Below, piece by piece: positions 55,303 through 64,000 of a stretch of DNA of 64,000 nucleotides. Numbering within the stretch: the stretch's first letter is position 1; each line of letters begins with the position of its first letter. The position numbers and the translations under genes were made by a program. The DNA is from Azolla caroliniana. Taxonomy: Eukaryota > Polypodiophyta. The DNA lies in the NCBI GenBank assembly GCA_043228905.1, contig JBHGNT010000008.1, positions 3,596,001 through 3,660,000 of the forward strand. The letters are read 5' to 3'. A model generated the notes under the pieces. That model was not told the origin of the DNA. It ran no database searches and worked only from the letters and a program-made list of their open reading frames with translations.

Positions 55303-55814
55303 AGCTCGATGTGCCAAACTTGAGGGGGAGAGAAGTTCCGGAAGACCACGGAAGGGAGTAGGAAAGGAGCGGAAGAGACCGTGACGCCGAGTCAAATGAC
55401 GAATTCGATTTCGGGTTGGCTGAAGAAGCCCAGGGCGGATCCACGAGAGAGTCCGAAAGAGAACGTGAGGGAAGCAGCTGAAAGAAAGAGCCGAAGCCAA
55501 CCAAGCATGGGGGAGATGAAGCCAACTCGAACGAGAGCGAAAACCGATCGGAGGAAACTGATTCGGTTCGAATGTTTGATTCGGAGAGGTCAAATCAACC
55601 GAGGGCCAAGCGGAAGAAAGGGCAGCCGAAGAGACGCCAACACCACGATAGCAAGGGAGCTGAGAAGGGTCGCACGAGCACACACGCCGACCGGAAGGGT
55701 CGAGGTGCGCGAAATCGAACAGGACGAGGAGCACAAGCGAGGTGTGAAGCCAGAAGAAACCAGAGTGGTGATCTGGAAGGACCGAAAGAGCCTCAAGTTG
55801 ACCTTGAGGGGGAG
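55303..55814 (+). CDS. Basic tail of copia M, between two polypurine tracts
   Basis: After the RNase H end a purine tract (ACTTGAGGGGGAGAG, about 55318-55332) is followed by about 480 bp ending at a second tract (CTTGAGGGGGAG, about 55803-55814) adjacent to the LTR. One frame (clearest at 55500-55817) is rich in Arg, Lys and Glu and shares with K the blocks NESE, TDSV, GAEKG, GRGARN, TGRGAQAR and QVDLEGEC. The first part of the frame is less clear. Likely homologous to the K tail. Confidence 0.55.
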
Positions 55815-56019
55815 TGTTGAGATACAAGCTCAACATTGGCCGGATCGGTTGTGCAAGCCAAGAACCGAATCAGTTGGGACCGATCGGTTAGGCCGGACCG
55901 GTGCGTAAACCGGCGCGCAAACCGGTGCGCAACAAGAAGCCGTAGCGGTGCGTAAATCGCGAGGCCGTTGGAAAGATATTCCGCGTAGGAATATATTTTG
56001 GGAGTAGTGTAGAGCTCAT
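55815..56019 (+). repeat. Partial 3' LTR of copia M
   Basis: The first 205 bp of the LTR, ending GAGCTCAT where element L begins. Confidence 0.8.
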
Positions 56020-56225
56020 TGTGAATATTAATGTGCGGAAGTGTCAAACAAAACCGGCTCAACCAGATAGCAACAAAAAATGAGATGAAGGTTTAATAGA
56101 AAAGCTTAAAAACACAAAGGAGACAGAGAGAGCAGAACATAAAACTATATTAAAAAATTAACTCTAAAACTCTGTACATACAACGTGCTAAACAACACTA
56201 TTTATACAAGTCCATAAAGGACTGA

Positions 56226-57244
56226 CAGTCATGTGGTTTGATGCTCGAGAGTCAACGCACCACACTTCCTCCAATCCGGAAGTGGTCTTCTTCATTGAGT
56301 TCTCCTTGTGCTTCATCACAAAGGTTGGCCCTTTTCCAGTCTTACTAGTTTCGGATCCTTCTGATCCTTCTGCGTAGTGCGAGCTTTTCCGGCTTCCCCG
56401 TCTGGCCTTGCCGGATCCGGACTTGTCTGAATTAGCGCGCTTTTTCCAACACTTGCTCTCTATGTGGCCCTTTCGACCACAGTACCAACATTCCATTGCA
56501 GTCTTCTCTTTCCGACTCTCGGCACCGCCTTGACTCCCCTTGCTTATGGAGGGTCTGGAACTATTGTCGGCACCATCATTGTGCCTCTGATTTTGTTCTT
56601 GTCAACCGCTTCCACTGCGCGTTGTTGATCCACCTCCGTGTACAACGTCTTTCTGTCGGTGTGTGTGCTTGTTGACGCATCCGTGTGGTTCTCCTCAATT
56701 AGGCGCATCGACTGTAGGTCGAAAAACGAGGGGGTATTCTCCCTTGTACAGACTGTCGTCCGGAATGCTCTGAATTTCAACACCAGGCCCCCGAGACAGA
56801 CTTGCACCATTTCATCCTCTTCAACGGTCACATTAATAGAGGCAAGTGAGTCGCAGATGTCTTTGATTCGGGCCGTGTAGTCGGCCACCGACATGTCCCT
56901 CTATCAGACATTGCTCAACTCCTATCTGAGTTGCAGCTTCTGGACCGTGGTGCTTGCAGTGAAGTCCTTTTTTAGGTTTCCCCAAGCTTCCTTTGGCGTC
57001 TTGGCATCCCGGATAAGGCTGAGCAGCTAATCATCGACACTACACGCGAAGCAGTCCTGCTTGCCGCTTGTTCCCAAGTCGGGAAGTCCCTCTGTGCCGC
57101 ATCAGGTGTCCTATCGTTAGCTCTGTCAACATAAATCCAATAGTCGTGCCCAAGTAGGTACTGGTGCATCTTGTATGACCAAGATGCATAGTTGGATCTG
57201 TCGAGCTTCTCCGTCGAAAGCGAGCTAGCCATTCCTCGGTCCAT
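56226..57244 (-). pseudogene. gag: gag of copia L
   Basis: ATG at 57244-57242 (MDRGMASSLSTEKLDRSNYA), YASWSYKMHQYLLGH, then a frameshifted middle. 56544-56894 is open (ADYTARIKDICDSLASINVT, KFRAFRTTVCTRENTPSFF). The zinc knuckle CWYCGRKGHIESKC is intact. The protease motif is VDSRASNHM, where Gly is replaced by Arg, and it is immediately followed by LTR sequence. Confidence 0.88.
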
Positions 57245-57332
57245 TCTAACCTTCTTGATTTATGTTCTCTAGCGGATATTAGGGTTTGTCTTTGAAAAGC
57301 ACTTGTCGGCTGCAGAGGTTCTCAACCCTCGC

Positions 57333-57344
57333 GCTCTGATACCA
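57333..57344 (-). other. Primer-binding site of copia L
   Basis: TGGTATCAGAGC on the minus strand: the exact iMet-tRNA complement, abutting the LTR. Confidence 0.88.
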
Positions 57345-57768
57345 TGAAAAAGTAAATATGTAGAAGCTAGGACAAAACTAGTTCAACCAAATAGCAACAT
57401 AATACAAACACGGATTTAAGGAAACCTTACACAAGAGAGAGACAGAGTTAAAGCAAAACAACATTAAGCTAAATTCAAAATAATAACACTCTGTACATAC
57501 AATGTGCTCAATGAGCACTTTTAGATAAAGTCCATGAAAGGACTGACAAAAGTACTTACAGGTACTTCAATGCTCATACGAGCGACTGACACTAACTCCA
57601 AGGAATTTGCCTGCGTACTAGGCTAGGATTGTAGGCCTCTAACGGCCTACCAGTTACAATCCGATCCGGTTCTTGGTTTCGGATACCTATCGGTTCTCCG
57701 TTCCAAATACCAATCCGGCGTTGGCTTATTCAGTCAATTCGGATCCGGTTGAGCTTGTCCGCTCAACA
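57345..57768 (-). repeat. 5' LTR of copia L
   Basis: 424 bp; on the plus strand it begins TGAAAAAGTAAATATG and ends TCCGCTCAACA. Its first part aligns with 56020-56225. Confidence 0.82.
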
Positions 57769-58834
57769 GTAAATGAGTAAAGATGTAGAGTTGAAGGATC
57801 ATTCAATTGGTTGGCAAAGATAATGAGGTCTTTGCATGGTCAATGATACTAGCAAAAGCTACATGCATTTGTATTATTGCGTCAAGACAAAGATACTAGC
57901 TAGAGGGGTTTGCATGGGTGGTTTTGCATCAAGCCAAAGATCTCCTACTAGCCATGGAACATATGCCCCCCAACTATTCTATTATCACCGTTTAATAAAA
58001 AAACACAACACGAGGTTCAAATAAAAGTAGGTGTTTTAGTGTTCGAGATCAAGGGTAACCTAAGTATTTGAGTATGTTGTAATAAAGTGAGTTGATTTTG
58101 TCAACAAGGTGGCTTATTGATGGTTGATTGACATTGGCAAGGACAGCTGGCCATTTCTCTATTATCACATCCCTAGGTTCCACTTTCTACAATCTAATCA
58201 CATTGAGTCCAAAATTTGCATGGCAAGGGGCTTTTGTCCAATCCTTGAATGAAGGTAGGACTCAAATGAAACTAGACTCGCATAGTATGAACCATACGTA
58301 CCATACATGCATTCGCATTCGCGAATAGTTCGGTCATTCGTGAAAGAAAAACACCCTCAAAGAATGATAAATCCCATACTTTTGGATTAACTATTTATTA
58401 TGAGGTAGATAAGCCTAAAAATGGGGAAAAAAAAACAAAAAATAAAAACATTAAAAAAATGGAAAAAAATGGAAAAAAAACACAAGAATGTTTGAATAAC
58501 ATTCGCATTCGTTTTCCAACGTAGGAAAATGAATGTTATACTAGACGAACACGAATTTTACGTACTATGAACTAGAGCATTCAACTTGAGTCAAAGAGCT
58601 TCTACGAGCTTTGCTATGCCACCACAATCATTGCTAACGTTGTTGTTGTCTACTGCCACATCACACTGTCACGTCAATAGCTAACATCATCCACCACATC
58701 ACATCTACGTCACGCACATTCAATCCTTCTTCTACACTTTAGAAAAGGAAAAAAGAATATTATTATGACCTTACCCACAAACTTAAACTCTTTTCATTTT
58801 CCCAAATAACCCTCCTTTTAACCAATATAAAAAA
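57769..58834. other. AT-rich intergenic DNA
   Basis: No credible gene. It holds an A-rich tract (58425-58490). Short plus-strand frames (57836, 58128) show no family features. Confidence 0.5.
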
Positions 58835-59147
58835 GGGAAAAGTGCCAGGATACCCTTGGAAGTTCATCTATTTACCAGAATGCTCCTGAAAGTTCCAAAT
58901 TTACCAAATTACCCCTATGTCCAAAAAATTACACTTTATAAAGTAATTATACACTCAAATCTTTGGTAAATAGGGCTAGTTCGGGTCCATTTCTTCCATC
59001 TTTGGTAAATAGGGCTTGTAGATTTGAGTGTATAATTACTTTATAAAGTGTAATTTTTTGGACATAGGGGTAGTTTGGTAAATTTGGAACTTCCAAGGGC
59101 ATTATGGTAAATAGACGAACTTCCAAGGGTATCCTGGTACTTTTCCC
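58835..59147. mobile_element. MULE-like MITE with long inverted repeats
   Basis: 313 bp; the two halves are inverted copies of about 130 bp (GGGAAAAGTGCCAGGATACC at one end, its near-complement at the other). The flanking 9-bp duplication tataaaaaa (58826-58834 and 59148-59156) is perfect, which is typical of Mutator-like elements. Non-coding. Confidence 0.9.
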
Positions 59148-59156
59148 TATAAAAAA

Positions 59157-59440
59157 ACATACATATCTAAACACACATGCACACACACATTCACAAACAT
59201 AAACACACTTTGACATTTACACCTATATCACTTCGCAAACCTACTCACAAATATGAAATATACACATATACATTGTAAAAAAAATTCATATATATACAGA
59301 AACCCATGCACATTTCAAGCGCATATACACAAAAATTTAATACAAACTCGAAGCATACTCACACACTTTACACATTTATATTTACTTAAACATACATGCA
59401 TAATTGTGCACATACACTTCATTTAAGCAGAGGCATTCAA
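59157..59440. other. Spacer with CA-rich low complexity
   Basis: ACACACATGCACAC-type simple sequence; no gene. Confidence 0.5.
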
Positions 59441-59700
59441 TTGCACTTTATGTCATCTTAGTGAACTGATACTCCATTGAGTAAGAATAACATCAAAACC
59501 TTTGGAAGATGGAATATTTGTAATGAAATCTAAAGCGATAGGTTTTCGTGGATTATCTTAAACTGGTAAGGCTTACAATAAACCATGCGGTCGATACCAA
59601 AAGTTCTTTTACTGAACACATGCATTACAACTACGAATCTACTCCTCGAACAAAGCCACTAAATCACATTTCCTTAAAGGGATTAATACGACTCATACCT
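59441..59700 (-). pseudogene. Degraded Ty3/gypsy integrase fragment
   Basis: The minus-strand frame reads C-x2-C (CNACVQ), RPHGLL, ALPV, then IALDFITNIPSSKGFDVIL, the sequence around the first catalytic Asp of many gypsy integrases. In-frame stops are numerous. No LTR or other domain is recognisable nearby, so this is an old relic. Confidence 0.75.
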
Positions 59701-59714
59701 TGGAGTGTTGCAAT

Positions 59715-60400
59715 TCCAAGGATCACTATTGAGTTTTGAGGGGCTGCCTTCCTCCTGGTGGGCTAACTAAGCGACTGGGGGACAAAGACAACATCCCATG
59801 CAAAAAGATTATCATAAGTCAAAATATAATAGATCTAGTTATGTGTTAGGTATTGTGGCATCATGGTCTTCCACATTACCTTCTCAGTGATTGAAGAAAG
59901 AAATTCATCTCTAGGATTTGGAAAATCCTAGAAATATATGTAGCATGGACTCTTCCAAATTGATTGTAATCTCTCTTAAAGCTATCATACAGAGCGTGAT
60001 GGTCAAATCAAATATTGGGACAAGATCTTCGTTGTCATCGGTATTAATGGCAATTTCAAGGATCACTATTGAGTTTCGAGGTGCTGCCTTCCTCCCGATG
60101 GGCTAACTAAGAAACTGGGGTACGTCATTCCCCAATGGCAAAGACAACATCCCATGCAAAAAGATTATCAATAGTCAAAAAATATAATAGATCTAGTTAT
60201 GTGTGAGGTATTGTGACATCATGGTCTTCCACATGACCTTATTAGTGATTGAAGACTAAAATTCATCTCTAGGATTTGGAAATATATGTAGCATGGACTC
60301 CTCCAAATTGCTTGTAATCTCTCTTCAAGCTATCATCCAAAGTGTGATGGTCAAATCAAATATTGGGACAATATCTTCATTGTCATCAATACTAATGATG
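59715..60400. repeat. Tandem duplication of about 340 bp
   Basis: The segment starting CAAGGATCACTATTGAGTTT occurs at about 59717 and again at 60057; both run through GACAACATCCCATGC, AATAGATCTAGTTATGTGT and CAAATCAAATATTGGGACAA. Differences include several substitutions and small indels (an extra CCCCAATGG-containing stretch in copy 2). Possibly part of the same old gypsy relic. Confidence 0.85.
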
Positions 60401-61376
60401 ATTGGATTGACTTTTTGTACTTTATACAGATTTCTTACAATAATTCTAGACATTCTTACAAGATAGAATCCATTATTTTCTAAACACAAGCTACCTATAT
60501 AAGAAGATAGTTTAGTCATTGAAGAAGAATATCGATTCATTGACATTCTTTGATGTATTCTTGTAATCTTGTTCTTCTTGTTAATATATTTACATTGTCC
60601 TCTTATGTCTTTCTTCTTTTCTTATGCTATTCTTCCATTCCATCTTGTTCTAAGCCATAACACCTATGATATGTTACAAAATCTAGTTAGGGGCCAACTT
60701 GGGATTATAAATGCAACAAACACCTTTATTGTCATTTAGATTAGGGAATGTCAATGGCTGCAAGTCCACCTAGATGAGTAAGATGATCTTCTGATTGACG
60801 TAAAAAATTCTGCGATATGAGCTTTAGGAGAAGATCCTCATTCAATATGCTATATGAGCTTGTTTTGCACAAGACATGATTAATCTAAGAACTATAGTGC
60901 ACCAAGTCTTATACAAAACATTGATGTACATAAAATGAATCACAACATGACACAGTAAAAGTCTGCCAGGAACTGAAAGACAAAGCCTTCCAGAAGGCTG
61001 CTCATGGGGAGTCTCCTTGCGTCCCCAGGGATTGCTTGTGGATTCATCCATTGTATAGTTCGTCGCTTACAAGTTAACTTCATCTCTCTGTGAAATCAAG
61101 GCCGTATCATGGTTGTAGTGATGATCTATGCCAATGGAGGAACTCCATATCAAATGAAAATGAATTAAAAGTTTAAATGTTAACCTGAATGTAAGTTTCC
61201 TCCATTGACCCGCCATTATAAAGTCCTAGAATACTGAAGATTTAGGACCATTAGTGCACTCACAAGATTATATGACAATACAAGTCATTTAATTTTCATC
61301 TTATATTAGCAAGATTAGCACATGCAATACAAGTTGTGTTGCATTAAGTGATAACCCAAGCTAAATTATTCAATGA

Positions 61377-61407
<31 letters not shown>

Positions 61408-61670
61408 GGATAATGAATGAATTGGATGATGTTTTACATAGAGAATTCATGAACATGTTTAGGATCAACATTATGAAATGAAATGAGGTTACAAATGAAT
61501 CAAATTTACAAGGAGGATTCAGGAATGAATGCCAGATTCTATTCCCTGCACTAATGAATAAATTTCAATATAGAAGAGGAACAGTGGACCAAACTGCAGA
61601 TAATCGAACACAGTAACAACAATGAGATATTTCAGTAGTTCTGAAGACAATCTCTATTTTGAATACCACT
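60401..61670. other. Intergenic / 3' flank of the right-hand gene
   Basis: AT-rich; (AT)n microsatellite at about 61380-61407. A 69-codon minus frame (60842-61051) shows no known features. The 3' UTR of the gene that ends at 61671 should lie here. Confidence 0.45.
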
Positions 61671-63502
61671 TCATATGACACCACGACGACCAAGAAGAGC
61701 TTGAAACGTGGAAAAGAGATCTTTGTTGTCGGGTTCGAAAATCTCATCAGCTTTCCGCAATGTCTCCTATTTCCCATTTAAATTAGGGGAATAATTTATG
61801 CCAACAAATAAGCATATGTATCAATCAAGCAAAGATAAAGAGAGAAACTTTCATCTATAGGAGAAATGCACACCTCTTTGGTCTCGCGATGAGCATTAAG
61901 CTCTTTGATGATGCTCAGAAATGCATTAAATTGATCATATGATAACTGGATCCTGCATCAGAGATCCATTCACATGGTAAGGGCATATAACCTAACAATA
62001 TAGTTTTTTCTTTATGTGATGCATGTATGAGTAGGGAAAAAAGTAAGCATGTTCTCTCACCTGGCTTGCCAGAAGAACTGTTTTCCATCAATCCGTGGCA
62101 TGTCTCCTGGAATGGCTAAAGCCAATGATAAAGAAAGTATCTAACTTCAAACCATCATATGAAAATGATATATGTCTGCATTAGGATTTAAGTGTCTTGG
62201 AACTTAAATAGGGTTTTTGGATTGAGGGGTTGAATCTTGATAAAGCATGTGCAAAGCTGTGCTTGAAAATACATGCAGGTAGCACTTTCATATGAACTGT
62301 TCAAATTGAGAGGAGATTTACAAAGCATTTTCAAATTTAATGATAATATTCTAAAGCTAATCTTCATCAGGATTTTTCTAAATGGATGGAGATAATTGCA
62401 AATAAGGATCTAGATCAAGAAGATAGCCTCGAAAAAGTTCACAGATCAATGAAAATTCCAAGGAGCCTTTTTTAGGTTGAGTTCCTCATGAATGACTCAT
62501 TAAGGACATCCTGTTTGGAAAAGAGCTCTTTGCAGGTCCAAACTTGTCACTGTTGAATTTCAGCTCGTAGATTGAGAAGATAGTAATGAACTAGTAATGT
62601 CACTTGTAGAATGCCATCTAGGTGAATCCAATGCAGAGATTTGCGAGGGTGATCCTGCATTTGATTGCTTTTCGGAGAGCTCTGTTAGGTTTTCACTGGG
62701 GTTAATACAGAATTAAACCATAGGAAGCAAGAACAAGAAAAAAGCACAAAAGAAACATCCATTGAATCAAAAAAAGAAACCCTACTCCAGCCAGGACAAC
62801 CTTCATTAGCGAAATACTCATCTGCATGCAGTGGTGAAACTGTTGTAGACCCTGTGTCAGAATTTGTCAATTTGATTCTAGTGGATGAATCTGAATCTGC
62901 AGATACTAATGGACATTGCATATGTATATGTAAGAGAAACTGCAGTCTCACATAGTTCTCTAACTAAGTAGAGCCTCATGGTTCCATAAAGAAAAACAGA
63001 CATGAATCTACAGAGATATTTATGGATTGAGAAGAGTTCTTACCTGTGGAGTCCAAAGAGAATCCCAAAGGCTTTTCATCATCATGGTTTTGCTGCACAC
63101 GAAATAACCAGGAAAAGTTGATACCAACATTTTATCTCAGTTTTATAACACGAGGTCATCGCAACAGGAACACATAATCATCTTATGTGTGGCATTCATT
63201 ATATGCTAGCTAGACCTTACAACAAAAAGATATGGAGTTTGTGAGCATACCATGTCCATTTTATCTTCTTCTTCTTCTTCTTCTTCTTCTTCCAAGGACT
63301 GGATCAAAGTCCTCTTGAAAGTTTCCAACTGCCACAACAACTCTATAATTGAGCATATGAAGGGCTCAAATCTGAGCATTACATTTACAGAGAAATATAT
63401 GACTGGAAAATACGAGATTTGTGAGGAAATGCATAGTGGTACCTTTGTAACATCACGGGTCAGCTTCTTAAAACTCATGGACAGAGCATTCTTCTCGGTC
63501 AG
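61671..63502 (-). CDS. At4g15545-like plant protein, C-terminal exons
   Basis: Exons by GT/AG and phase: about 63502-63443, 63328-63251, 63092-63044, 62896-62801, 62106-62061, 61952-61874 and 61766-61671 (TGA). Phases join without a break from 63328 to the stop. Encoded blocks KKLTRDVTK, LETFKRTLIQSL, DGKQFFWQAR, LSYDQFNAFL, IKELNA and ETLRKADEIF match the C-terminal part of the plant family typified by Arabidopsis At4g15545 (function not established; N-terminal coiled coil). A run of nine Glu codons follows LIQSL. The 5' exons lie beyond 63.5 kb or outside the window. The exon at 63443-63502 has a TGA directly upstream in frame. Confidence 0.82.
63251..63328 (-). CDS. Exon with poly-Glu run (At4g15545-like gene)
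   Basis: 78 bp, phase 0 at both ends, flanked by CAG acceptor and GTATGC donor. It codes for LETFKRTLIQSL, nine Glu and DKMDM. The GAA repeat appears as a TTC microsatellite on the plus strand (about 63264-63292) and is a likely site of length variation. Confidence 0.8.
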
Positions 63503-64000
63503 TCAGTTTGGCCTGGTTCACACACTAATTATACTTCAGCATTAGATTTGTATTAAACTTCCTGAGTTCTGATGAGATCTTGCATTAACATAATTCTAAC
63601 ATAATTAACGATTGGGAAAAGAAAAGCTAAATAAAAACCGATTGCCAAAACTACTCTTTTAGCTTCTGACAAATTTGCATTGATTTGGTTCAGTTCACAA
63701 ACATAAATTACTTCAGCAATTTCTCTGGCATGAAGAACAGAAATTAGCGATGGAAAGGTTTTGATGGATCAAGAAAAGAAGAAGATGCAGAGCTAGAAAG
63801 TAAAGACACTTGCACAATGTCGGGCAACGTTTCTTTGCTAATCGGCCCAAAGCAAAAAGCAAATGTATGGGATTGAAATTGAAAAATCGGAAAGCAGAAT
63901 TGAAGAGCGAAGAGAAAACAAGAACAGGAAAAAAAAACCAAAAAAATTTATATCCATAAAGAAAACCCTAAAAGACTATATACATAAAAAAAACCCTAAA
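63503..64000 (-). other. Intron/5' region of the At4g15545-like gene
   Basis: Expected to hold upstream exons. A helix-like stretch on the minus strand (ELNQINANLSEAKR, about 63650-63690) ends near a GTAGTT donor-like site and might be exonic. The window ends in AACCCTAAA-rich sequence. Nothing firm can be called. Confidence 0.35.

Larger units (their letters stand above)
50622..56019 (+). mobile_element. Ty1/copia element M, multiply deleted
   Basis: 5' LTR from 50622 (TGTTGAAATAC) to about 51010 and partial 3' LTR 55815-56019 (TGTTGAGATAC). Interior, plus strand: fragments of gag, integrase, RT, RNase H and a basic tail. PBS and gag N-terminus, the protease active site, and the integrase core between its first Asp and the Glu are deleted. 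S (53588-53884) and F3 (54465-55294) are inserted. The 3' LTR is cut by L. Confidence 0.88.
56020..57768 (-). mobile_element. Ty1/copia element L, reduced to gag and LTRs
   Basis: The right end is a full 5' LTR (57345-57768) with an adjacent PBS. The left end is a partial 3' LTR (56020 to about 56225) fused directly to the protease start. All of pol is deleted. Related to K in gag and LTR layout. No matching target-site duplication was found (ctcat on the left, gtaaa on the right), so a rearrangement is likely. Confidence 0.82.

Noticed and set aside
63960-64000. Telomere-like AACCCTAAA at the window end
   Set aside because: Only isolated single units separated by other sequence, common in plant 5' regions; not a telomere array.
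1-64000. Endogenous pararetrovirus or other viral insertions
   Set aside because: All RT-bearing regions have copia or gypsy domain order with LTRs; no movement-protein or viral coat-protein motifs were seen.
1-64000. tRNA or rRNA genes
   Set aside because: No cloverleaf with A and B boxes or conserved rRNA blocks was recognised by eye; the short tRNA-complementary stretches are primer-binding sites.

Overview
This window is nuclear DNA of a flowering plant, judged from the gene at the right end and from the retrotransposon lineages. About 57 kb of the 64 kb is a stack of nested, mostly broken LTR retrotransposons with several DNA-transposon relics. The only ordinary host gene I can support is at the right end (61.67-63.5 kb, minus strand). 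Its exons match the plant family of Arabidopsis At4g15545. Element names below (O, E, G, H, K, Q, A, B, C, P, D, N, R, M, L, F, S) are my own labels.

Layout. 1-1350: gag end and 5' LTR of copia O (minus). 1746-5048: deleted copia E (plus), with hAT-like MITE F1 inside. 5097-12009: Ty3/gypsy G (plus, 197-bp LTRs, mostly deleted), interrupted by nearly complete but mutated copia H (5582-10846, TSD ggatt) and by a solo LTR (11241-11716). 12.3-15.15 kb: an unidentified, multi-exon-like coding region with coiled coil and a partial RING-H2-like motif; a 0.9-kb array of palindromic TAGCTAATTAGCTA units lies inside it. 15.40-21.55 kb: a fragment of copia Q split by full-length copia K (15762-21480, TSD aggct).

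22896-43464: Ty3/gypsy A (minus, TSD gcgct) with three gag zinc knuckles, protease, RT, RNase H and integrase, plus an unusual extra reading frame between integrase and the 3' LTR. That frame is split by gypsy B (26443-35607). One LTR of B is split by gypsy C (30037-35389), giving a three-level nest. The integrase of A has also had a segment replaced by a 1.36-kb copia fragment (P).

43601-46986: copia D (minus, RT core deleted). 46987-50621: 3' half of copia N (minus, same family as H), its LTR split by truncated LTR R and MITE F2. 50622-56019: copia M (plus, same family as Q, close to K), carrying TIR element S and MITE F3. 56020-57768: copia L (minus) reduced to gag and LTRs. 57.8-61.6 kb: AT-rich intergenic DNA with a MULE-like MITE, a gypsy integrase relic and a tandem duplication.

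The observations most worth following are the extra ORF of gypsy A, a conserved basic tail encoded between two polypurine tracts in copia K and M, and the unknown gene region with its palindromic array. Every retroelement here carries stops, frameshifts or deletions, so none looks autonomous. Boundaries were read by eye from LTR pairs, TG..CA ends and target-site duplications. Relationships to named families come from motif recognition, not database searches.
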